This document shows positions 18,703-26,732 of a stretch of DNA of 64,000 nucleotides, piece by piece (position 1 is the stretch's first letter; every line of letters starts with the position of its first letter). The notes under the pieces were generated by a model. It made no database searches. It was not told the origin of the DNA and was given only the letters and a program-made list of their open reading frames with translations. The position numbers were made by a program, and so were the translations under genes. The stretch comes from Bifidobacterium simiiventris. Its GTDB lineage: Bacteria; Actinomycetota; Actinomycetes; Actinomycetales; Bifidobacteriaceae. The stretch is from positions 124,001 through 188,000 of the forward strand of contig NZ_JAHBBG010000001.1 in assembly GCF_019331715.1 (NCBI RefSeq), read 5' to 3'.

Positions 18703-19806
18703 TCAGCCGAGCAGTCCGGAACGCGCGACCCAGTCGGCGTAGAAGACCATGAGCCCGCACAGCACGAACAGCAGCTCGACCATCCAGAAACGCACCACGA
18801 CCTTCGTCTCGGTCCAGCCGCACAGTTCGAAATGGTGGTGAATCGGGGCCATCTTGAACACGCGCTTGTGGGTCATCTTGAAATAGCCGACCTGGATCAC
18901 GTCGCTCATGGCCTCGATCACGTACAGGCCGCCGAGGATCACGGCGAGGAATTCGGTGTGCGTGGCGATCGACATCGCGGCGAACAGGCCGCCGAGCGCG
19001 AGCGAGCCGGTGTCGCCCATGAAGATCGTGGCCGGGTTCGAGTTGTACCACAGGAATCCGAAGCATGCGACAGCCGCGCATACGGCGATGATGGTCAGGT
19101 CGAGCGGGTCGGACACCGCGTAGGAGAAGCCCTGGTGGGTGCCGCCCTTGATGTGGTAGGTCTCCCAGAACGCGATCATCGCGTAGCCGGCGAACGAGAT
19201 CATCGACGAGCCGGCCGCGAGGCCGTCGAGTCCGTCGGTGAGGTTGACGGCGTTCGTCCATGCGGCCATGAGGAAGTTCACCCACACGACGAACAGGATG
19301 ATCGAGACGATGCGGCCCGCGAATTCGAAGCTGATGAACGGCGTCTCGATGAAGCTCATGCCGGCCTGCGCGCTCGGGAACCCGGATTTGGTGGGGATGA
19401 TGAGCGCGAGCACCGCGTAGATCGTGGCGAGGATGAACTGGCCGATGAACTTGCCGGCGACGGTCAGACCCTCGTTCTGCTTCTTGCGCACCTTAGCGAA
19501 GTCGTCGACGAAGCCGAGGCATCCCATCGAGAACATGGCGAACAGCACGAGCACGGCCGACCAGGAGGGCACGCTGCCGGCGTTGATGTACCGGTAGAGG
19601 GCGGAGGCGCCCCAGCCAAGCAGCACCGCGAAGTTGATGACCACGCCGCCGAGCGTCGGCGTGCCGCGCTTGATCTGGTGCGACTTCGGGCCGTCCTGGC
19701 GGATGTACTGCCCGTAGTGCAGCTTGTGGACCAGACGGATCAGCAACGGCGTGCCGACCATGGTGACGACCAGCGACACCAGAATGCCGATGATGAGTGA
19801 AATCAT
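18703..19806 (-). CDS. mraY: Phospho-MurNAc-pentapeptide transferase
   Basis: 367 residues, about 10 membrane helices. Diagnostic segments: KRGTPTLGGVVI, FVDDFAKVRKKQNEGL, NAVNLTDGLDGLAAG (catalytic Asp pair), FMGDTGSLALGG and APIHHHFELCGW. Makes lipid I. SD GAGAGGA before ATG 19806. Follows murF by 69 bp. Confidence 0.97.
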   Translation of the reverse strand: MISLIIGILVSLVVTMVGTPLLIRLVHKLHYGQYIRQDGPKSHQIKRGTPTLGGVVINFAVLLGWGASALYRYINAGSVPSWSAVLVLFAMFSMGCLGFVDDFAKVRKKQNEGLTVAGKFIGQFILATIYAVLALIIPTKSGFPSAQAGMSFIETPFISFEFAGRIVSIILFVVWVNFLMAAWTNAVNLTDGLDGLAAGSSMISFAGYAMIAFWETYHIKGGTHQGFSYAVSDPLDLTIIAVCAAVACFGFLWYNSNPATIFMGDTGSLALGGLFAAMSIATHTEFLAVILGGLYVIEAMSDVIQVGYFKMTHKRVFKMAPIHHHFELCGWTETKVVVRFWMVELLFVLCGLMVFYADWVARSGLLG

Positions 19807-19875
19807 GGGTTCCTCTCCAGTTCCGACTCGTTCTTATCTTCTCTTGTACGTCTTGTTGCCCCTACCCCGGGCGCG

Positions 19876-21414
19876 CTACGCCTGCGGAGCCCAGCGCGAG
19901 GCCAGCGCGCTCAGCCCGGAGGCGTGCGACCCCTTGAGCAGCACGACCGACGACGTGTGTTCGGCGGCGAGCCGCATGACCAGCGTGTCCGCCTCGTCGG
20001 CACCATGCACCCAGTCTACCGAGACGCCGTCGCGGCCGGCGGCCGCGTCTCGCGCGCCTTGCGCAAGGTCCGATGCCAGTTCGTCGAGGTGCGGGTCGGT
20101 GCCTCCGACCGCCACGACCGCGTCGGCGCCGACCTCGACGGCGTAGCGACCCATCTGACGGTGCAGATCGGCTTCGTCACCGCCCAGTTCGAGCATCGCG
20201 CCGAGCACGGCGATGCGGTACGGCTTGTCGGCGTCCGACGCGTGCCATGCCGCGAGCCCGTCGAGTCCCGCGCGCATCGAATCGGGGTTCGCGTTGAACG
20301 AATCGTCGATCAGCGTGAACGAGGCCCCGTCGCGTTCGACGGCGGACACGGCCATGCGGTGCGCGCTGATGCGGTGCTGGCTGGCGAGCACGAGGGCGAT
20401 GCGCTCGAGCGGCATGCCGAACTGCAGTGCGACGCTGGCGGCGGCCAGCGCGTTCATGACGTTGTGACGGCCGCGGATGCCGAGCGATACGGCGGTTTCG
20501 GCGCGTCCGCCGGCCGGGTCGGCTGCGATCATGGAGAACGCGGGATGCCCAGTCTCGTCCTGTGTGATGTCGCGCGCGGTGAGCGTGCCGATGCAGCGCG
20601 CGTCGTCCGCACGGCCGTCTGCCAGGTCGTCCGCGAGGCCGAACCAGCGCACTTTGCCCGGCGCGATGGCCTTCATCGCGGCCACGTGCGCGTCGTCGGC
20701 GTTGAGCACGCTCACTCCCCCGGGCAGCAGGCCGCGGACGATCTCGCTTTTCGCCTGGGCGATGCGCTCCACCGAGCCGAACTCGCCCAGATGCGCCACG
20801 CCGACCTTGAGTACCACGGCGACGTCGGGCGGCGCGATGGTGGTCAGACGCGCGATCTCGCCCACGTGGTTGGCGCCCATCTCCGCGACGAAGAATCGCG
20901 TGCCGGCGTTGACCTTCAGCGCGGTCAACGGCAGTCCGATCTCGTTGTTGAACGAGCCGACCGGAGCGACGGTCTCGCCCAGATCGCCCAGCAGATGCGA
21001 CAGCAGGTCCTTGGTCGTGGTCTTGCCGACCGACCCGGTGATGCCGACGATGCTGAACGGCGAGGATTCGGCGCGGCGGCGTTCGAGGTTGTGCTTGGCG
21101 AGCAGGCCCAGCGCCGCGACGGTGTCGGGCACGACGATCTGCGCGATCGGCGCGTCGACCTCGTGGTCGACCAGCGCGCATGCCGCGCCCTGTCCGGCGA
21201 CGGCACCGACGAAGTCATGGCCGTCCACGTGCTCACCGGCGATCGCCACGAACACCGATCCGGCGCCCGCCTGCCGCGAGTCGCTGACCGCCGAAGTCGC
21301 CACGGGGGCGTTCACGTCAAGCCCGTCCGCGCGCGTCAGTCGGCCGCCGACCGCTCTGGCGATCTCCTCGAGTCCCATCGGCATCATGCCGTTCGTGTTG
21401 CGTTCCGCCGTCAT
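19876..21414 (-). CDS. murF: UDP-MurNAc-tripeptide--D-Ala-D-Ala ligase
   Basis: 512 residues. N-terminal UDP-binding domain (VSDSRQAGAGSVFVAIAGEHVDGHDF), ATP loop GSVGKTTTKDLLSHL, FVAEMGANHVGEI, and C-terminal DDSFNANPDSMRAGLDGL, all MurF traits. Completes the UDP-MurNAc-pentapeptide. Methionines at residues 10, 11 and 13 give alternative starts; the first ATG has AGAGG eight bases upstream. Confidence 0.96.
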   Translation of the reverse strand: MTAERNTNGMMPMGLEEIARAVGGRLTRADGLDVNAPVATSAVSDSRQAGAGSVFVAIAGEHVDGHDFVGAVAGQGAACALVDHEVDAPIAQIVVPDTVAALGLLAKHNLERRRAESSPFSIVGITGSVGKTTTKDLLSHLLGDLGETVAPVGSFNNEIGLPLTALKVNAGTRFFVAEMGANHVGEIARLTTIAPPDVAVVLKVGVAHLGEFGSVERIAQAKSEIVRGLLPGGVSVLNADDAHVAAMKAIAPGKVRWFGLADDLADGRADDARCIGTLTARDITQDETGHPAFSMIAADPAGGRAETAVSLGIRGRHNVMNALAAASVALQFGMPLERIALVLASQHRISAHRMAVSAVERDGASFTLIDDSFNANPDSMRAGLDGLAAWHASDADKPYRIAVLGAMLELGGDEADLHRQMGRYAVEVGADAVVAVGGTDPHLDELASDLAQGARDAAAGRDGVSVDWVHGADEADTLVMRLAAEHTSSVVLLKGSHASGLSALASRWAPQA

Positions 21415-21488
21415 CTGTCACACCTCTCTTGTTGCTTACGTACGTTCCGTTGTCGCCCGTCGCGGCCGCGCGCCGCCGGGCCGGTGGC

Positions 21489-22397
21489 CTACTTGCCCAG
21501 ATCCCTGCTCACGCGCAGCGCGTTGCGGATGTTGTTGCGCCGCACGCCCGCCGCCATCACCATCGCGATCGCCAGCGAGGACCGCTTTACGTCGCCGATG
21601 CCGGTGTCGTGCATCGAGGGGAACTGCATGGCGATCTGGTCCGATTCGACGCTGCGCCCGGTCAGGTGCGTCTGCGCGTCCATGATGAAGCCGTACCGTT
21701 CGCTCGCCTTGCGGGCGATGTCGCGGTTGCGCGGGTCGCTGTCCATGCCGTCGACGCCGAGCACGTCCACGTTGACGCCGCCGAGCGCGTCGGCCTGCAG
21801 CGTACGGTCGTCGAGCGCGATGACCACCGCGGCCGAACCGTCCTCCTGGCACACACCGAGCGTGCGCTGCAGGTCGAGCACGCCGATCGGATATTCCAGC
21901 GGCAGCGGCCGCTCGAGCGATTGCGATCCGGATGCGTCGATCACGCTGACCGGGTTGCCGAGCATGTGCAGCAGTCCCGACAGCCGCTTCACATTGCGGT
22001 GCATGTCCTCACCGTCCGTGTTCGACGAGCTCGAGGCGAGCGCGAACACGGCGAGCATGCTCGCCGGCGAGCCCGCCACGTCGTTCGCCATCGCGCCGAA
22101 GCGTTCGCCGGCCGTGTCTCCGATCAGCACCGGCAGTTCGGCGTCGGCCACGACGTCGCGGCTCTCCTCGGGCACCAGCGCGGCGTATGCGCCGTGTTCC
22201 AGCGCCTGTTCGATCATGTTCGCGTCCGCCGTCCCTCGAGGCACGTACAGCGCGCCAGGGGTGACGGACGCCACGCTGTCAGCGATCGAGTTGATCGTGA
22301 CGTTGCCCGCGAACGGCGGCACCAACTCGTATCCGTAATGATCCGCAAGATAGCCCAGTGTGATCCGTTCGGAGACGCCCTCACTCACCGCACTCAT
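21489..22397 (-). CDS. MurE-like protein lacking the ATP-binding loop
   Basis: 302 residues at the place where murE normally stands (between ftsI and murF). The first 100 residues resemble the MurE UDP-binding domain (INSIADSVASVTPGALYVPRG, ALEHGAYAALVPEE, LPVLIGDTAGERFGAMANDVAGSP). No GxxGKT loop follows where every Mur ligase has one; the matching stretch reads LAVFALASSSSNTDGED. The C-terminal part keeps a ligase-like layout (GIGDVKRSSLAIAMVMAAGV). Real MurE ligases are near 500 residues, so this is a shortened, probably catalytically dead paralogue. SD AAAGG is good, so it is likely expressed. Confidence 0.75.
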   Translation of the reverse strand: MSAVSEGVSERITLGYLADHYGYELVPPFAGNVTINSIADSVASVTPGALYVPRGTADANMIEQALEHGAYAALVPEESRDVVADAELPVLIGDTAGERFGAMANDVAGSPASMLAVFALASSSSNTDGEDMHRNVKRLSGLLHMLGNPVSVIDASGSQSLERPLPLEYPIGVLDLQRTLGVCQEDGSAAVVIALDDRTLQADALGGVNVDVLGVDGMDSDPRNRDIARKASERYGFIMDAQTHLTGRSVESDQIAMQFPSMHDTGIGDVKRSSLAIAMVMAAGVRRNNIRNALRVSRDLGK

Positions 22398-22424
22398 CGC
22401 TTCGCCTTTCCGTCACGTCCGTCC

Positions 22425-24236
22425 CTACCATTCCACTGGGATAGCATCAGTACGTTCCGCGGACGGGGACACATTGTATTTCTGCATAAGGAATTCACCG
22501 ATCGTGGCGAACACCGGGCCGGCGGTCAAGCCGCCGAACGAGCCGACCTTCGCGTCCTTCATCACGACGGTGATGACGAACCGCGGGTTGTCGGCCGGGA
22601 TGATGCCCGACCAATCGGAGATGATCGACGTGAGCTTGCCGTCCTCGCCCGCGACCTCGGCGGTGCCGCTCTTCGCCGCGATGCGGTAGCCCGGCACCGA
22701 CACCATGTTCTTGTACAGGTCGGAGACCGACTCCATCGCGTTGAGCACCTGCGAGGCGACGGATTCGTCGACGACGCGCACCGCGTTGCCGTTCTTCGTC
22801 TCGCTGACATGGCCGTTCGAGTCGGTGGTCGATGCGATCAGACGCAGCTTGGGCATGACGCCCTTGTTGCCGATCGTGGCGATGGCCTGCGTGATCTGCA
22901 GCGCGTTCATCGCGTAGCCCTGGCCGAACAGGACGGTGTTGCGCGTGCGCAGATCCCAGTCCTGGTAGTTCGACAGGATGCCGGCCGATTCGCCGGACAG
23001 GTCCAGTCCGGTCTTCTGGCCGATGCCGAACTTCTTCAGGTAGTCGTAGCGCTGCTGGTCGGAGTAGTTCGACGCGGACAGGATCATGCCGACGTTCGAC
23101 GAGTTCTTGAGGATGCCCGCGTATGTCCAGTGCTCGTCGGCGTGCGTCTCGGCGTCCTTGTAGGTCTGGCCGTCGTCGGTGGTGATGGTATCGGGCACGG
23201 TGAACTGGTCGGTTGCCTTGTGCTGGCCTTCCTGCAGCACACCGGCCATCGTGAACACCTTGCCGATCGATCCCGGTTCGAAGACCTCGCTGACCACGCG
23301 CGACGTGTTGAGCTTGGCGTCGTCGCTGCCGGCCTCGTATTCGTCGGTGTCCTCGAGCGCGAGGATGTCGCCGGTCTTGATGTCGGCCACGACGGCCATC
23401 GCCCATGAGGCGTTGTATTTCGCCTTGCCGTCGATGAGCGCCTTCTTGACGTACCAGTCGACGTTGCTGTCGACGGTGAGCGTCACGTCCGAGCCGTTGA
23501 CCGCGTCCTTGGAATCGGTGAGTGTGCCGGGGATCATCTCGCCGCCGAGTCCGCGCTGGTATACCTGGTAGCCGTCCGTGCCGGTCAGGGTCTTGTCGAG
23601 GCTGGCCTCGAGACCGGCCACGCCGTTGCCCTGCGCGTCGACGCCGCCGAGCACCGGGCCGAGCATGGTGCCGCCCGAGTAGACGCGTTCGTTGGTCAGT
23701 TCGCCGTAGACGATGCCGCCCAGGTGCAGGTCGTCGATCTTGCGCTTGATCTCAGGGGTCACGTCCTTGGCGATGACCGCGTAACGGCTGTTCGCGTCGC
23801 TGAGCTTGGCGCCGAGCTCCATCGCGTTCATGTCGGTGAACACGGTGGCGAGCAGGCGCGCGACGGCCGCCGCGCCGGTCGCGCCGACCGGCTTGCCGTT
23901 GATCTGGTGGCAGTAGCTTTCCTTGCCTTTGGCGCAGGTGGTCGGCGTGAACTCGTTGGCCAGTTGCGGGTCGGCGATGATGTTGTAGCGTTCGACGCTC
24001 TGCGCCAGGACGATGCCGTTCGCGTCGAGGATCTTGCCGCGCTTCGCATTGACGGTGATCTGCGTGGTGCGGCCCTGCGTGGCGGCGAGCGCCGTGTTCT
24101 TGCCGAGCAGCTGGAGGTTGGCCAGTTGCACGAGGCACCCCGTCGCCACGAAGGCGAGTGCGGCGGCGACCGCGAAGCAGCGTGATGCGAAGGAACGCAG
24201 CCGCTTGGCTTTCAGGGGTGGTCTGTTGTCGTTCAC
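22425..24236 (-). CDS. ftsI: Septal transpeptidase, penicillin-binding protein FtsI
   Basis: 603 residues from GTG 24236, which overlaps the ftsL stop (GTGA). N-terminal cytoplasmic tail, one membrane helix (FAVAAALAFVATGCLVQL), PBP dimer domain beginning RGKILDANGIVLAQS, then transpeptidase domain with SxxK in EPGSIGKVFT, SxN in KNSSNVGM and KSGTAEVAG. Class B PBP cross-linking septal peptidoglycan with FtsW. The longer open frame to 24926 runs through ftsL and is not used. Confidence 0.95.
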   Translation of the reverse strand: MNDNRPPLKAKRLRSFASRCFAVAAALAFVATGCLVQLANLQLLGKNTALAATQGRTTQITVNAKRGKILDANGIVLAQSVERYNIIADPQLANEFTPTTCAKGKESYCHQINGKPVGATGAAAVARLLATVFTDMNAMELGAKLSDANSRYAVIAKDVTPEIKRKIDDLHLGGIVYGELTNERVYSGGTMLGPVLGGVDAQGNGVAGLEASLDKTLTGTDGYQVYQRGLGGEMIPGTLTDSKDAVNGSDVTLTVDSNVDWYVKKALIDGKAKYNASWAMAVVADIKTGDILALEDTDEYEAGSDDAKLNTSRVVSEVFEPGSIGKVFTMAGVLQEGQHKATDQFTVPDTITTDDGQTYKDAETHADEHWTYAGILKNSSNVGMILSASNYSDQQRYDYLKKFGIGQKTGLDLSGESAGILSNYQDWDLRTRNTVLFGQGYAMNALQITQAIATIGNKGVMPKLRLIASTTDSNGHVSETKNGNAVRVVDESVASQVLNAMESVSDLYKNMVSVPGYRIAAKSGTAEVAGEDGKLTSIISDWSGIIPADNPRFVITVVMKDAKVGSFGGLTAGPVFATIGEFLMQKYNVSPSAERTDAIPVEW

Positions 24237-24805
24237 TGGGTGTTCCCTTCCTGCGACGTGGTCTTGCCGTCGGTGGAACCCGTGCCGTTCTTGGCGTCGG
24301 TTTTCGTCTTGCCGGTGGAGGATGCGTCGGTTCCGGGTGCCTGGTAGCCGCTCAGGTCGATGGACAGGGATCCTTGCTGGAGCACCATGCCCATTTCCTC
24401 GGCTTTCGCCGGCAGTGAGGATTCGAGCGCATCGAGCTTGGCCTGGTCCTCCTCCACGTCTTGGGTGAGCGTGTTGATGTTCGCCTGCACGGAGGCGGCC
24501 TCGAACGAGTTCTCGACCATCTGGGTGCGCAGTACGAGGGCGCCGACCAACGTGGCGGCGAGGAAGACGGCCGCGATCACGATGTGGATGAGCGAGGTGC
24601 TGCGCGATCTGGTCCACACGACGAGTCGGGTGATGCCGTTGGCGACGGCGCCGCGCGCCGAGGCCGATTCGGAGACGACGTGCAGTTCGGGGCGTACGGG
24701 GGCCGCTGACGTGGACGGGCGGCTGCTGGCCGACTGGCGGCTGGGCGCCGGCACCGCGTTGGAGCGCGACGAGCCGGAACGGATGGTTCTTCCGTGGCTG
24801 CTCAT
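24233..24805 (-). CDS. ftsL: FtsL-like septum protein
   Basis: 190 residues: a Ser/Arg-rich cytoplasmic segment of about 70 residues, a single membrane helix (LIHIVIAAVFLAATLVGALVL), then a short coiled coil with heptad leucines (FEAASVQANINTLTQDVEEDQAKLDALESS) and a low-complexity Thr/Gly/Lys tail. Position between rsmH and ftsI, topology and coiled coil identify FtsL; sequence alone would not. Overlaps rsmH and ftsI by four bases on each side. Confidence 0.82.
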   Translation of the reverse strand: MSSHGRTIRSGSSRSNAVPAPSRQSASSRPSTSAAPVRPELHVVSESASARGAVANGITRLVVWTRSRSTSLIHIVIAAVFLAATLVGALVLRTQMVENSFEAASVQANINTLTQDVEEDQAKLDALESSLPAKAEEMGMVLQQGSLSIDLSGYQAPGTDASSTGKTKTDAKNGTGSTDGKTTSQEGNTQ

Positions 24806-25926
24806 CGGCGGTTCCTTCCTTGCTTGGTGCGGCCGGCGGTCTTTTCGCCGCCGTGTGCGCGTCCGCGGGTTTCGCGGCGCGGCTGTCTGTCGTGTGTCTC
24901 GCGTGGGTCGGTGTCGCCTCGTTCATATCGGCGGCCGTTCTCGACGAGCCCGCGCATGCGGTGTTCGGGTATGGGTCTGGTCAGTTCGACGGCGCGCAGG
25001 CGCACGGATGCGGAGCGTGGGTTGGATGCGATCTCGGCTTCGTCAGCCTTGATCGCGCCGCGGGTCAGTTCCTTGAAGAACGGCTGCGCTTCGGGCGGGA
25101 TCATCGGCAGGCCGGCGGGCGCGTCGACCTTCAGGCCCTCGTTCATGAAGCCTTTGACGGTTTTGTCTTCGAGCGAATGGTAGGACTCCACCACGAGGCG
25201 TGATCCGACGGCCATGTGGGCGGCGATCTGCGGCAGCGTGCGGGCGAGTTTGTCGAGCTCGCCGTTGACTTCGATGCGCAGCGCCTGGAAGACTCGTTTG
25301 GCGGGGTTGCCGGCCGGGCGGTGGGCCTGGGGCACGACCTCGTCCACAAGACGGTTGAGCTGGGCGGAGGTGGTCAGCGGTTCGCGTTCACGGCGCGAGA
25401 CGATCTCGCGCGCGATTTGGCGCGCGAATTTCTCCTCGCCGTATTCGCGGAAGATGCGGGTCAGTCCCGGGGCCGAATATTCGGCGAGGATCCGGCGCGC
25501 GGTCAGTGTCTGGGTCACGTCCATGCGCATGTCGAGCGGGGCGTCATGCGAATAGGAGAAGCCGCGGTCGGTCTCGTCGATCTGCAGACTTGACAGGCCG
25601 AGATCCATGAACACGGCGTTCACTTCGTCGATGCCCAGGTCGTCGAGCACGTCGGCGAATTCGTCGAATGCGGCGTGGACGGGCGTGAACCGGTCGGCGA
25701 GGCCTTCATCGTCCATGCGCTTGGTGGCGAGGGCGAGCGCCTCGGTGTCGCGGTCGATGCCGATGAGCCGCGCGTGCGGCGCGGCCTTGAGGAAGTTCGT
25801 GGCGTGTCCGGCGAGGCCGAGCGTGCAGTCCACGGCCACGGCCCCGGGCTGCGCCAGGGCAGGCGCGACCAGATCCACGCACTGCTCGAGCAGCACTGGC
25901 TGGTGAATGGCTGTCACATCGATCAT
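24802..25926 (-). CDS. rsmH: 16S rRNA (cytosine-1402-N4) methyltransferase
   Basis: 374 residues. Starts with HQPVLLEQCVDLV, SAM loop VDCTLGLAGHATNFL, GIDRDTEAL, DLGLSSLQID, FREYGEEKFARQIAREIV and QALRIEVNGEL, all RsmH/MraW landmarks. The last 50 residues form a basic, Arg-rich tail beyond the usual end (families are about 310-320 long). ATG 25926 shares a base with the mraZ stop (TGATG). Modifies C1402 in the ribosomal P site. Confidence 0.96.
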   Translation of the reverse strand: MIDVTAIHQPVLLEQCVDLVAPALAQPGAVAVDCTLGLAGHATNFLKAAPHARLIGIDRDTEALALATKRMDDEGLADRFTPVHAAFDEFADVLDDLGIDEVNAVFMDLGLSSLQIDETDRGFSYSHDAPLDMRMDVTQTLTARRILAEYSAPGLTRIFREYGEEKFARQIAREIVSRREREPLTTSAQLNRLVDEVVPQAHRPAGNPAKRVFQALRIEVNGELDKLARTLPQIAAHMAVGSRLVVESYHSLEDKTVKGFMNEGLKVDAPAGLPMIPPEAQPFFKELTRGAIKADEAEIASNPRSASVRLRAVELTRPIPEHRMRGLVENGRRYERGDTDPRETHDRQPRRETRGRAHGGEKTAGRTKQGRNRR

Positions 25927-26453
25927 CAGAATCCCACCGCCGGTAATACATCGTCGGCGATGTCGGAATAACCCTGCTCCTGAGCGGCCAGGTATTCCTC
26001 CCACGCCTGTTTGTTCCAAATCTCCGCACGAGTGCCCACGCCGATCACGACCACATCGGTGCCGAGGTTCGCGTAGTCGCGCAGCATCTGCGGCACGAGG
26101 ATGCGCCCCTGCTTGTCGGGTTCCTGGTCGACCGCGCCGGACAGGAACACGCGCAGGTAGTCGCGCGCGGCCTTGTTGCCCATCGACGTGCGCTGGATCT
26201 GCATGGCGATCCGGCGGAACTCGATCTGCGGCAGCAGGTAGACGCACCGCTCCTGGCCGCGTGCCATCACCATGCCCGGGCCGAGGGCCCCGCGCAGTTT
26301 GGCGGGCAGGGCGAGACGACCCTTCGCGTCGATCTTCGGCGTATAAGTGCCCAGCAGCAGCGGGGGCAACGCCCCGCCCATGCCGTCCATACCGCCCGCG
26401 TACTGGCTCGCGGAGGTGTTCTGGACGTTCTGCATGGTCTGCTGGTCGTCCAT
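25926..26453 (-). CDS. mraZ: Transcriptional regulator MraZ
   Basis: 175 residues, about 30 more than usual because of an N-terminal Gln/Met/Gly-rich extension. Two SpoVT/AbrB-like repeats: LLGTYTPKIDAKGRLALPAKLR and the second, AVDQEPDKQGRILVPQMLR. I chose ATG 26453, which has AAGGAGG five bases upstream; the in-frame GTG at 26459 lies inside that SD. First gene of the dcw operon; the box array just upstream implies self-regulation. Confidence 0.94.
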   Translation of the reverse strand: MDDQQTMQNVQNTSASQYAGGMDGMGGALPPLLLGTYTPKIDAKGRLALPAKLRGALGPGMVMARGQERCVYLLPQIEFRRIAMQIQRTSMGNKAARDYLRVFLSGAVDQEPDKQGRILVPQMLRDYANLGTDVVVIGVGTRAEIWNKQAWEEYLAAQEQGYSDIADDVLPAVGF

Positions 26454-26514
26454 TTCCACCTCCTTGGTTCAGTTGTCGATCGGCCATCGGGCACACTCAT
26501 GCCACAACTGGTTC

Positions 26515-26549
26515 ACCACTTTACCCCACAGCCCGCCACAAAACCCCAC
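26515..26549 (-). promoter_or_regulatory. MraZ operator, four GTGG boxes at 10-bp spacing
   Basis: On the minus strand GTGGGG, GTGGCG, GTGGGG and GTGGTG begin at 26549, 26539, 26529 and 26519, exactly one helical turn apart, 60-100 bp before the mraZ start. MraZ octamers are known to bind such phased repeats. Confidence 0.85.
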
Positions 26550-26732
26550 CTTTTCACATTTTCCGCCCGTTTTTGGCATACTTCTTCCCCCAACTCCCCC
26601 GATCGGCACGACAGGCCGTGCGCGTTCACGAAAAGTTCATTCCGCCGCCGGGCCGGCGACCCCGCCGACGTAGGTGCCGGGGAGTACATTGGTATGCCTG
26701 AGTTTTCACCGGAGCCAAGGAGAGTAGAGGGC

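Noticed and set aside
25927-26496. Upstream extension of RsmH to 26496
   Set aside because: That frame runs across mraZ, whose MraZ motifs are clear; RsmH homologues begin at HQPVLL.
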